Shown: one piece after another, positions 1 to 7,554 of the stretch
Layout: each line of letters begins with the position of its first letter
How positions within the stretch are numbered: position 1 is the first letter of the stretch
The notes under the pieces: model-generated
What the model was told of the DNA's origin: nothing
Database searches by the model: none
What the model saw: only the letters and a program-made list of their open reading frames with translations
Made by a program: the position numbers and the translations under genes
NCBI GenBank assembly: GCA_905215625.1
Contig: CAJMQQ010000027.1
Span: 1-35,972 of the forward strand
Source: an uncultured bacterium
GTDB taxonomy: Bacteria; Bacillota; Clostridia; Lachnospirales; Lachnospiraceae
Direction of reading: 5' to 3'
Length of the DNA stretch: 35,972 nt

Positions 1-65
1 AAACCTTTGGAACTCATAATCGTTTTTCAACACCCCATTTTTCTGACCAGGAAGGGAGAAGGCAG

Positions 66-974
66 ATGGAAAAACCAAGAATACTTTTCAAAGCAGGCCT
101 GATTTTGGAAGGAGGAGGGATGCGGGGAGCGTATACTGCTGGAGTCCTGGATTTTTTCTTAGATAAGAACCTGGAATTTGAAGAAGTTTACGGAGTATCG
201 GCTGGCAGCATCAATGCAACCAGTTACTTATCCAGGCAAAGGGGAAGAAATATTGCAGTCAGCACGGATTATTTGAACGATCCCAGATACTGTAGTCTGC
301 GAAGCCTTATAAAAACCGGAAATCTATTTGGGGTAAAGATGTGCTATGACCAGATCCCCAATGAGTTAAGCCCTTATGATCATGAGGCATTTCTATCTTA
401 TCCGGGACGTTTTTACGCAGTTTTAACGGACTGTGAGACAGGAAAGCCGCACTATCATCCAATTAAAGACATGAAACGGGACATCTGGGCAATCCGAGCG
501 TCCAGTTCCCTTCCCCTGGTTTCCAGAATGATAGGGATTCATGGACATATTTATCTGGATGGAGGGATTGCAGACTCGATTCCGGTGAAGCATTCGGAAA
601 AGCAGGGAAATGCAAAAAATGTTGTAATTCTTACCAGAGACAAGTCTTACCGGAAAGGACCCAATCGGGCAATGAAACTGATCCGCAGGCTTTATCGCCA
701 GTATCCCAATCTGGTGGAGCAGATGGAAACCCGGCATATCCGCTATAATGAAACACTGGAGTATATTGAGAAAGGGGAAAAGGAAGACCGTATTTTTGTA
801 ATCCGTCCCTCTAAAATAGTAGAAGTCAGCAGGGTGGAAAAGGACAAGGAAAAGCTGATGGCGCTTTACCGTCAGGGATATGAAGATGCAGAAGAATCTT
901 ATCCGGAACTGAGAACATTCCTGGAAATGACAGAACCCTGTCCGAGCGGAGAAAATATGGAGAAAAGAGACTAG
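66..974 (+). CDS. Patatin-like phospholipase family protein
   Basis: Predicted cytosolic serine acyl hydrolase of the patatin/RssA-like family, 302 residues. The oxyanion-hole motif GGGMRG lies at residues 16-21. The nucleophile elbow GVSAG is at 43-47, making Ser45 the nucleophile. The catalytic Asp is probably D165 in the DGG motif, so the Ser-Asp dyad is complete. No signal peptide or membrane segment is visible. The ATG is preceded by a purine-rich AGGGAGAAGG ribosome binding site. These proteins hydrolyse acyl ester bonds in phospholipids or related lipids, but the substrate cannot be told from sequence. The gene stands alone, with a hairpin some 65 bases after the stop and an unrelated surface-protein gene next. 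Its promoter is outside or at the very edge of the window. Confidence 0.9.
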   Translation: MEKPRILFKAGLILEGGGMRGAYTAGVLDFFLDKNLEFEEVYGVSAGSINATSYLSRQRGRNIAVSTDYLNDPRYCSLRSLIKTGNLFGVKMCYDQIPNELSPYDHEAFLSYPGRFYAVLTDCETGKPHYHPIKDMKRDIWAIRASSSLPLVSRMIGIHGHIYLDGGIADSIPVKHSEKQGNAKNVVILTRDKSYRKGPNRAMKLIRRLYRQYPNLVEQMETRHIRYNETLEYIEKGEKEDRIFVIRPSKIVEVSRVEKDKEKLMALYRQGYEDAEESYPELRTFLEMTEPCPSGENMEKRD

Positions 975-1038
975 AGCTACGTAAGCTGATGAAAAATGTC
1001 GAAAAGTAGCGATGAAAAGTAAGCCTTCAGGACTTGAA

Positions 1039-1076
1039 TAATGGATGAAGAAATGATAAAATTTCTCCATCCATTA
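1039..1076 (+). terminator. Hairpin after the patatin gene, possible weak terminator
   Basis: Bases 1039-1054 pair with 1061-1076, with one A-C mismatch at 1048/1067 and a 6-base loop (GATAAA). This gives a long, AT-rich stem. The downstream T-run is poor (AAACTTTCT), so termination efficiency is uncertain. It may instead protect the 3' end. The rest of 975-1276, about 300 bases, shows no gene and no convincing promoter. Confidence 0.45.
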
Positions 1077-1276
1077 AACTTTCTGGAAATCAAATCTAAA
1101 TTCTAACAAATCGGCGTACTGCCAATGAATTCCAAAGTTTAACACAAATAAAAACATACAGCTGAATAATCGTGCAGTTTAAGAAAGCGGGGGGATGCCT
1201 ATGCCTGTGCCGGGTTATTTTTGTACCTGAAAATAAAATTTTTAAATCTATTCAAACAAGAAAAGGGGGAATCCTT

Positions 1277-3625
1277 TTGAAAAAAACAAGAATATATGCA
1301 GTTAGTCTGGTGCTATTTGCGGGGATTTTAAGCTGCGGAAACATTCTTCCTGCAGCGGCCCTGCCTGTTTACCAAAATAAGGAAATGAATGTTGCGACGG
1401 ACTCCAATGCAGAATACGAAAAACCGGAAGAGGTGATGGCAGAACCTGCCCTTATGCGGCAGAGCAGAGCGTCAGATGTACTGACTATAACCGGTTCTGG
1501 AGTTGAAGAGAAGATGGCGGGGACTCTTGGAAAGCCTGGCGTATATCTGCTGTTTCAGGGAGCAGAGTACCGGCATGGATTTGATGAGATGATTTCCAAT
1601 CACACAACAGAAGGGACTTCCAGACAGATTGATGGTATCTGGGAATACTATAAGAAAAATGAAACAAAAACCGTCAGTAATCTAAAGACGGAGATTTGGA
1701 AAGGCAGCGGAAGTTACAGCAATACCGAGCTGGTAAAGGTAGCTGACGCCATTACTATTCAAAATTCTACGGATACGGACACTGGAAAGTGGAATACGGT
1801 TGTAACCATAAAAAATCCTCATCCTAAGCTGACTGGTGTCCTGTTTTATTACTATGCGCCCCACCTGGCAGACTATGGAGGAGTTACGATCTTTCCATTT
1901 GGAGGGCAGCAGGCGGTTGCAGGGGCAGAACAGGCCCACACCCATGTGGGAACCTCCAGGACAGAGCCGACTTGTACAACGGAAGGCGCTATAACAGGAA
2001 ACTGTGAGATGTGCGGTTCGATTCATCAGACGATTCCTGCGTTGGGGCATATCATTCCAGGAATATATGATACAACAGCAGTAGCCGGTTATAAAATTAA
2101 AAATTGCGGCAGATGCGGTGTCAGGCTGGAGACTGTGCCAAACCAATATCAGGTTTCCTATGTGGGGAATGGCGCGACTGGAGGAGGTACAGAAGGTTCC
2201 AGGCAGCAGGTAGGAACGCAGTTTTCTGTTGCAGAAAACGGATTTTCCCGAACAGGCTATCAGTTTACGCTTTGGAATACCCAGGCAGCCGGAACAGGGA
2301 CTGGATACCAGCCAGGACAGTCTGTCCAGAATCTGACATTAACAGACCAGGCGACAGTGCAGTTATTTGCTCAGTGGAAAGCCAATCAGTACCAGGTCTC
2401 CTTAAATCCAAATGGCGGAATCTGTGACAAAGAAACCATTTTCGTTACCTATGATGCTCCATATGGTTCTCTTCCACTTCCGTTAAAAATCGATTACCGT
2501 TTTCAGGGATGGATGCAGGAAGCCAGTAAGGAACTGGTAACGGATAAGACCGTGTATAAAATTCCATCAGATACGATTCTGACTGCACAATGGGAACTGT
2601 ATTTTGAGGATTTAGGAAATGGAACCAATCGCCGTCCAGGAGAAGATGGAAAAATGGGAACGGAAGATGATCACTATTTTTACAACGGATCAGATAAAAT
2701 GGCAGGAACAAAAGACGATACCGTTTTAGAAACTGGAGATGACGGAGTCTATGGCAGCAGGGATGACTGTTATGAAAACCAGAATGGGCAGAATGTTCAC
2801 TGTGGAAACGATAAGATTTTTGATACCAGAGATGACTATATTGACAATGGAGACGGAACCAATAACCGACCAGGAGAAGACGGAAAATGGGATACAGAAG
2901 ATGATGAAAAATGGCACAATGGAGAAGATAAGCAGCCAGGAACGGAAGATGATAAGTTAATTACTCCAGGAGAGGGGGACAGTGGAAACGGTTCCGGTAG
3001 TAATTCCGATAATAGCTCCGGCGGCAATTCCAATAATGGTTCCGGTAGTAATTCCAATAATGATTCTGGCAGCAATTCTAATAATGGCTCCGGCAGCAGT
3101 TCTGGCAGTTGGGGAGGCGGTTCTGGCAGTACCCAAGGCGGTCCTGGAGTATATGGAGATGCTTATACAGATGTCGGAAAAGGCAAGAGCGGACGATGGG
3201 AAAAGTTTCCAGATGGATGGGTTTTCCATTATGCGAACGGAGGAAATGCAAAAGATGAGTGGTGCTATTTATATTATGGTGTTACAGGCAGAACGGACTG
3301 GTATCGTTTCGGACAGGACGAATACATGAAAACAGGCTGGCATCAGGATCCGGACGGTTTCTGGTACTTTCTACACAACATATCTGATGGAACACTAGGG
3401 CATATGAAAACAGGCTGGTATCTGGATACAGATGGAACATGGTATTACCTGAATCCAGTCAGCGATGGACATCGCGGCGCTATGGTTACCGGCTGGCAGC
3501 TGATTGATGGAAAGTGGTACTATTTTAATCCGGTTTCAGATGGAAGAAAGGGGGCAATGTATGCAGGACAAATGACGCCGGATGGATATCTGGTTGGAGC
3601 AGATGGTGCAAGAATTGAAAAGTAG
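1277..3625 (+). CDS. Secreted surface protein with InlB-type repeats, acidic repeats and cell-wall-binding repeats
   Basis: I chose a TTG start at 1277 because it follows AAAAGGGGGA at the right distance and gives a clean signal peptide (two Lys, a hydrophobic core, then PAAA). The open frame extends upstream to a GTG at 1172, but that extension has no ribosome site and no signal-like character. The product is about 782 residues. After an unassigned N-terminal region comes a short segment with paired Cys (CEMCG) ending in IPALGH, common in Firmicute surface proteins. Two Listeria-Bacteroides (InlB B) type repeats ending in AQW follow, then six acidic GxD-type repeats, a Gly/Ser/Asn linker, and C-terminal GW...WYY choline-binding-like repeats. 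There is no LPXTG motif, so attachment is probably non-covalent through the C-terminal repeats. Its function (adhesion or cell-wall role) is not determinable. Confidence 0.85.
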   Translation: MKKTRIYAVSLVLFAGILSCGNILPAAALPVYQNKEMNVATDSNAEYEKPEEVMAEPALMRQSRASDVLTITGSGVEEKMAGTLGKPGVYLLFQGAEYRHGFDEMISNHTTEGTSRQIDGIWEYYKKNETKTVSNLKTEIWKGSGSYSNTELVKVADAITIQNSTDTDTGKWNTVVTIKNPHPKLTGVLFYYYAPHLADYGGVTIFPFGGQQAVAGAEQAHTHVGTSRTEPTCTTEGAITGNCEMCGSIHQTIPALGHIIPGIYDTTAVAGYKIKNCGRCGVRLETVPNQYQVSYVGNGATGGGTEGSRQQVGTQFSVAENGFSRTGYQFTLWNTQAAGTGTGYQPGQSVQNLTLTDQATVQLFAQWKANQYQVSLNPNGGICDKETIFVTYDAPYGSLPLPLKIDYRFQGWMQEASKELVTDKTVYKIPSDTILTAQWELYFEDLGNGTNRRPGEDGKMGTEDDHYFYNGSDKMAGTKDDTVLETGDDGVYGSRDDCYENQNGQNVHCGNDKIFDTRDDYIDNGDGTNNRPGEDGKWDTEDDEKWHNGEDKQPGTEDDKLITPGEGDSGNGSGSNSDNSSGGNSNNGSGSNSNNDSGSNSNNGSGSSSGSWGGGSGSTQGGPGVYGDAYTDVGKGKSGRWEKFPDGWVFHYANGGNAKDEWCYLYYGVTGRTDWYRFGQDEYMKTGWHQDPDGFWYFLHNISDGTLGHMKTGWYLDTDGTWYYLNPVSDGHRGAMVTGWQLIDGKWYYFNPVSDGRKGAMYAGQMTPDGYLVGADGARIEK
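2639..2953 (+). repeat. Six acidic GxD...TxDD repeats within the surface protein
   Basis: The encoded protein shows six copies of an 11-residue unit: GEDGKMGTEDD, GSDKMAGTKDD, GDDGVYGSRDD, GNDKIFDTRDD, GEDGKWDTEDD and GEDKQPGTEDD. They are separated by variable spacers. The regularly placed Asp residues suggest calcium binding, by analogy with other Asp-rich loop repeats. That role is inference. Confidence 0.8.
2990..3109 (+). repeat. 24-base tandem repeat coding for a Gly/Ser/Asn linker
   Basis: There are five consecutive 24-base units coding for octapeptides of the form GSGSNSNN, the last one degenerate (GSGSSSGS). The units differ at several bases. They form a flexible, low-complexity linker between the acidic repeats and the wall-binding repeats. 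Such repeats can expand and contract by slippage, so length may vary between strains. Confidence 0.85.
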
Positions 3626-3637
3626 AACAAGCGTTCG
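3624..3637. promoter_or_regulatory. LexA (SOS) box 1
   Basis: AGAACAAGCGTTCG is a perfect GAAC-N4-GTTC site. The internal bases A-A-G-C fit the Bacillus LexA/DinR pattern R-N-R-Y. It overlaps the stop codon of the surface-protein gene and lies just upstream of the -35 element of the promoter at 3646-3674. Its centre is 62 bp, about six helical turns, from box 2. Confidence 0.8.
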
Positions 3638-3645
3638 AAAAGAGA

Positions 3646-3674
3646 TTGCAATTCTTGAATGGATGTGTTATACT
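3646..3674 (+). promoter_or_regulatory. Sigma-A promoter for the radical SAM/DNA-processing operon
   Basis: -35 TTGCAA (3646-3651), a 17-base spacer, and -10 TATACT (3669-3674) with an extended -10 TG at 3666-3667. Transcription should start near 3681. The promoter is bracketed by two SOS boxes, one overlapping the upstream side and one at about +5 to +18. Confidence 0.75.
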
Positions 3675-3685
3675 GGAGTTAAGTA

Positions 3686-3699
3686 AGAACAAATGTTCT
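3686..3699. promoter_or_regulatory. LexA (SOS) box 2
   Basis: AGAACAAATGTTCT is a perfect GAAC-N4-GTTC site in which the outermost bases also pair, so the arms are 5 bases each. It fits the Gram-positive LexA pattern. It lies just downstream of the predicted transcription start and 26 bases before the start codon, an ideal position for repression. Confidence 0.85.
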
Positions 3700-3724
3700 G
3701 ATATAACAATATAGGAGGCCAGGT

Positions 3725-5203
3725 ATGCTGGTAAGGCAGGATCTAACCATTCAGGAGAAATTAGAAATATTAACAGATGCGGCAAAGTATGATGTAGCTT
3801 GCACTTCCAGCGGGATCAAGCGTGGAGGAAAAACGGGAATGCTGGGAAATGCAGCAGAAGCAGGAATCTGCCATAGCTTTTCAGCAGATGGGCGCTGTAT
3901 TTCCCTTTTGAAGATTCTTTTTACCAACGAGTGTATCTATGATTGCAAATACTGCATCAACAGGGTTTCGAACGATACCATTCGGACATCGTTTACACCA
4001 GAAGAGGTGTGCCAGCTAACGATGGAGTTTTACCGGAGAAATTATATAGAAGGTTTATTTTTAAGTTCAGGTATTCTGCATAGTGCAGATTATACAATGG
4101 CAGAGATTTATGAGACAGTGTATCAGCTGCGTACAGTTCATAAGTTTAATGGTTATATTCATATTAAAGCAATTCCTGGAGCAGATCCTGAGTTGATTGA
4201 GAGAGTGGGATTTTTGGCAGATCGTATGAGTGTAAACCTGGAGCTGCCTACAGCCGAGGGACTCCGTCATTTGGCGCCTGGCAAGACGAGGGAAAAGATT
4301 TTGAAACCAATGCGCCAGATTCAGCAGGGAATTTCGTTTCAGCAGAAACTATTAGAGGGAGAAAAAGAAGGACGTAAAATAACGAAAGCAGGATTTTCAG
4401 GAGGTGCGGCGTTGCTGCAGCATCAAAAGGCATTTGCAAAAGCAGAAAATTATCAGATAGAAGGGGATTCACAAATTCTTCTGCCACAAGCAAAATGGGA
4501 AGAAAAGCGGTTTGTGCCAGCAGGGCAAAGTACGCAAATGATTGTTGGAGCAACGCTGGAAAATGATTATCAGATGATGAAAGTAACAGAAGCCTTATAC
4601 CAGGGATATGGATTGAAAAGAGTGTTTTTTTCTGCATTTGTTAAGGTGAATGAAGATTCATCCCTTCCAGAGCTTCCGGGAGGACCGCCCCTTTTACGGG
4701 AACACCGTTTATACCAGGCAGACTGGCTTCTACGCTTTTACGGATTTCATGCAGATGAGCTCCTTACAGAAAAGACACCAAACTTTAATGTTTTTTTAGA
4801 CCCAAAGTGCGATTGGGCGCTGCGGCATTTAGAATATTTTCCAGTAGAAGTCAATACTGCAAGGTACGAGGTGCTGTTGAGAGTGCCGGGAATTGGAGTA
4901 AAGTCTGCCAGACGGATTCTGGCTGCCAGAAAAAATGGCGCATTAGATTTTTTAGTATTAAAAAAATTAGGTGTTGTATTAAAGCGGGCAGTCTATTTTA
5001 TTACCTGCTCTGGCAAAATGGAACAGGGCTGTCGATTAGAACAGGATTTTATTACATCCAGTCTGATTGGCGATGAACGGAGAAAAGCATGGGATATTAC
5101 CCATAGCGGTTCCTATCATCAAATGTCCTTGTTTCAGGATATGCATCTTCAGGTAGAGCCAACCAGGGAGGATGTGTTCTCGACGATTTCCGGAACGATA
5201 TAA
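3725..5203 (+). CDS. Putative DNA modification/repair radical SAM protein (TIGR03916 type)
   Basis: 492-residue radical SAM enzyme. The cluster-binding motif CX3CX2C is C70, C74 and C77 (CIYDCKYC). A helix-hairpin-helix motif, VPGIGVKSARRIL, begins near residue 387 and suggests contact with DNA. This combination matches the family named putative DNA modification/repair radical SAM protein, which is normally encoded beside the partner found immediately downstream and is often linked to uracil-DNA glycosylase-like proteins. The reaction is unknown. The ATG follows AGGAGG with good spacing. Two LexA boxes flank its promoter, so it is probably induced by DNA damage. The family assignment comes from recognition of motif and context, not from a database search. 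Confidence 0.88.
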   Translation: MLVRQDLTIQEKLEILTDAAKYDVACTSSGIKRGGKTGMLGNAAEAGICHSFSADGRCISLLKILFTNECIYDCKYCINRVSNDTIRTSFTPEEVCQLTMEFYRRNYIEGLFLSSGILHSADYTMAEIYETVYQLRTVHKFNGYIHIKAIPGADPELIERVGFLADRMSVNLELPTAEGLRHLAPGKTREKILKPMRQIQQGISFQQKLLEGEKEGRKITKAGFSGGAALLQHQKAFAKAENYQIEGDSQILLPQAKWEEKRFVPAGQSTQMIVGATLENDYQMMKVTEALYQGYGLKRVFFSAFVKVNEDSSLPELPGGPPLLREHRLYQADWLLRFYGFHADELLTEKTPNFNVFLDPKCDWALRHLEYFPVEVNTARYEVLLRVPGIGVKSARRILAARKNGALDFLVLKKLGVVLKRAVYFITCSGKMEQGCRLEQDFITSSLIGDERRKAWDITHSGSYHQMSLFQDMHLQVEPTREDVFSTISGTI

Positions 5204-5218
5204 GGTGGGAGAAAACAG

Positions 5219-5980
5219 ATGACAGTTTATATTTGTGAAGATTCCCTGGAGGGAATTCTTTGTGGAGTTTATGATGCGTGGATGAGTAAAAAGGGACATA
5301 AGAATGTCTGTCTGCAGATGAACGGTATGTTTGAACAAGAACTATTTACAGAATATATTCGAGTTCCTGCTGAGAGCATGAAAGCTTCAAAAGTAATTCT
5401 ATCGATTAGAAACCGCATTTCAGAGTCTGCATATGAAAAGGTATATGTTGCTTCTCTTTCTCAAGATAGCGATAAGGCAGATAAGATATACAGATTCTTA
5501 ATTTACGGATTTCATATTGGAAAAAACGTTATGGATATGCTTCAGATACCAGAAGTGTTCCAAGTGTTTCAGATGTGTAGAAGTGTTTATAATGAAAACC
5601 ATTTGCTGACAGGGTTTCTTCGTTTTACAGAAATTAAGGAAAAAAGATTGCTTTTTAGCAGAATTGGACCGAAAAATGCAGTCCTTCCATTACTGGCAGT
5701 TCATTTTGCAGACCGCCTTCCAGATGAAAAATGGATGATTTATGATGAAAATAGAAAACAGGCCGTTATTTTTGTCCCACAGAAAGGCTGGACCATTGCT
5801 CATATTGGAGAGAACGAGACAGAAGAGATGGATAGGTGGCAGAATGAAGCGGAAGACTATGAAAAGCTATGGAAGATATTTCACGATACAATTGCAATCA
5901 AGGAACGAGAAAACAGAAACTGTCAGAGAACCCATCTTCCATTAAGATTCAGGGAGTATATGACAGAATTCGCTCAATAG
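5219..5980 (+). CDS. TIGR03915/DUF4130-type putative DNA repair protein
   Basis: 253-residue protein beginning 15 bases after the radical SAM gene, with an AAGGTGGGA ribosome site. The layout fits the DUF4130 (TIGR03915) family. The N-terminus is MTVYICEDSLEGIL, the middle is predicted helical, and the C-terminus ends in HLPLRFREYMTEF, a motif typical of the family end. Members accompany the TIGR03916 radical SAM protein, and in other bacteria the domain is fused to a UdgX-like uracil-DNA glycosylase. No glycosylase domain is present here, so the protein may act with a glycosylase encoded elsewhere, or without one. Biochemical role is unknown. The stop lies 20 bases before the start of the comM-like gene. 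Confidence 0.85.
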   Translation: MTVYICEDSLEGILCGVYDAWMSKKGHKNVCLQMNGMFEQELFTEYIRVPAESMKASKVILSIRNRISESAYEKVYVASLSQDSDKADKIYRFLIYGFHIGKNVMDMLQIPEVFQVFQMCRSVYNENHLLTGFLRFTEIKEKRLLFSRIGPKNAVLPLLAVHFADRLPDEKWMIYDENRKQAVIFVPQKGWTIAHIGENETEEMDRWQNEAEDYEKLWKIFHDTIAIKERENRNCQRTHLPLRFREYMTEFAQ

Positions 5981-6000
5981 ATAGAGAAAAGGGGGATTGT

Positions 6001-7554
6001 TTGTTCAGCAGGATTTTTAGTGCAGGGACCAGTGGGATTGACGGACAGATTATTTCTGTAGAAGTAGATTCACATGATGGTCTGCCGGGCATAGTTATGG
6101 TGGGATATCTATCTTCAGAGGTTCGGGAGGCCCAGGAGCGGGTGAGGACCGCATTAAGAAATTCGGGGTTTCGGATGCCGCCTAAAAAGACCGTAATCAA
6201 TCTTTCGCCGGCATCGATCCGGAAGGCGGGGACCAGTTATGATTTGGCAATTGCGCTGGCTGTTCTAGCTGCTTTAGGAGAGGTGGATTTGGAAACGTAT
6301 CAGAACTGCCTGTTTGTAGGAGAATTGGGGTTGGATGGAACAATTAAACCAATAAGGGGGATTCTTCCGATTGTGTTAAGTGCAAAAGAAAAAGGATTTC
6401 AAAAATGTTTTCTCCCAAGAGAAAACATAAGGGAAGGTCAGGCGGCCGGCGGAGTCCAGATTTCAGCTCCACTATCCTTAGGGCAATGTGTGGAATGGAT
6501 TCGCCATCCAGAAAAAGAGGAGCAGATACCAGTCTGTTCATCAGAGCTTTTTACAGAACTATCAGCGGATGAAAGAGAGAATAAAGACTTTTCGGAAATA
6601 AGCGGACAAATGATTTTGCGAAGAAGCGCAGAAATTGCAGCGGCAGGGAGACACAATTTACTAATGATAGGAGAAGCTGGTGCAGGAAAGACAATGGTTG
6701 CTCAGAGGATTCCTACGATATTACCGCCAATGACAGAAAAAGAGCGTATGGAAGTTTCAAAAATATATAGTGTGTGCGGTCTACTTCCAAAAGGACAGAC
6801 ACTAATGGGAAAGAGACCATTTCGGAGTCCTCATCACACAATCAGTCCCCAGGCGTTGGCAGGAGGAGGTGTAAATCCTAGACCAGGAGAATTGTCGTTA
6901 GCATCCGAAGGAATTTTATTTTTAGATGAGTTTCCAGAATTTTCTTCCAAAGCAATAGAAATTTTAAGGCAGCCTTTAGAGGAAAAAACGGTTACAATAT
7001 CCAGACTTCATGGGACCTATGTATTTCCGGCAAATGTTCTTTTGGTTGCGGCGATGAATCCCTGCCCTTGTGGATTCTATCCGGATCGGAACAGATGCCG
7101 ATGTACCAATGGTCAGATTCAGCATTATTTGGGAAAAATTTCTAAGCCGATTCTGGACAGGTTTGATATTGCAGCAGAAGCGGCTCCAGTATCCTATCAG
7201 GAATTACGAAGCTCAGAAGTAAATGAGTCTTCCAGACAGATCCGCAGCAGGGTAGAAGCAGCTGCAGAGAGGCAGAAATACCGGTTCCAAAATACAGCTA
7301 TTTGCTATAACAGTGAGATGAGCGGGAAAGAGATAGAAACATATTGTACAATTAGTGAAAAAGAAGAAAAGTTTTTAGAAACAGTTTATAGAAAAAAGCA
7401 TTTAAGCGCTCGTGCAGTACATAAAATTTTAAAAGTGGCCCGTACAATTGCAGACCTGGATGAACGGGAACAGATTAGCCATAGTGATTTATGTGAAGCC
7501 ATAGGATATCGAAGTCTGGAAACGAAGTATTGGGGAAAAGAGGGATGGTACTGA
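6001..7554 (+). CDS. comM: YifB/ComM family Mg-chelatase-like AAA+ ATPase
   Basis: About 517 residues from a TTG start at 6001. This start gives the family's usual LFSRIFSAGTSGIDG N-terminus and follows AAAAGGGGGA. The open frame runs further upstream to 5869, but that part overlaps the preceding gene and is not conserved in kind. A ChlI-like (Lon-fold) domain comes first, then the Mg-chelatase AAA+ core with Walker A GEAGAGKT (224-231) and Walker B FLDEF (D309, E310). A Cys-rich NPCPCG...RCRC segment and the C-terminal subdomain follow. In naturally competent bacteria ComM is a hexameric helicase that promotes branch migration during integration of transforming DNA. The role in Clostridia is untested. 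It overlaps dprA, another competence and recombination gene. Confidence 0.9.
   Translation: MFSRIFSAGTSGIDGQIISVEVDSHDGLPGIVMVGYLSSEVREAQERVRTALRNSGFRMPPKKTVINLSPASIRKAGTSYDLAIALAVLAALGEVDLETYQNCLFVGELGLDGTIKPIRGILPIVLSAKEKGFQKCFLPRENIREGQAAGGVQISAPLSLGQCVEWIRHPEKEEQIPVCSSELFTELSADERENKDFSEISGQMILRRSAEIAAAGRHNLLMIGEAGAGKTMVAQRIPTILPPMTEKERMEVSKIYSVCGLLPKGQTLMGKRPFRSPHHTISPQALAGGGVNPRPGELSLASEGILFLDEFPEFSSKAIEILRQPLEEKTVTISRLHGTYVFPANVLLVAAMNPCPCGFYPDRNRCRCTNGQIQHYLGKISKPILDRFDIAAEAAPVSYQELRSSEVNESSRQIRSRVEAAAERQKYRFQNTAICYNSEMSGKEIETYCTISEKEEKFLETVYRKKHLSARAVHKILKVARTIADLDEREQISHSDLCEAIGYRSLETKYWGKEGWY

Noticed and set aside
423..1070. Minus-strand open frame opposite the patatin gene
   Set aside because: Antisense shadow of a well-supported gene, with no recognisable domain and no convincing ribosome site.
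1172..1276. Upstream in-frame extension of the surface protein from GTG
   Set aside because: No ribosome site, and it would place 35 non-signal residues before a clean signal peptide. TTG at 1277 fits better.
2990..3109. Tandem repeats considered as a CRISPR array
   Set aside because: Units are contiguous, 24 bases, in frame and coding for a Gly/Ser/Asn linker, with no spacers.
5869..6000. Upstream extension of the comM frame
   Set aside because: It overlaps the preceding gene and lies before the family's normal N-terminus. TTG at 6001 follows a strong ribosome site.
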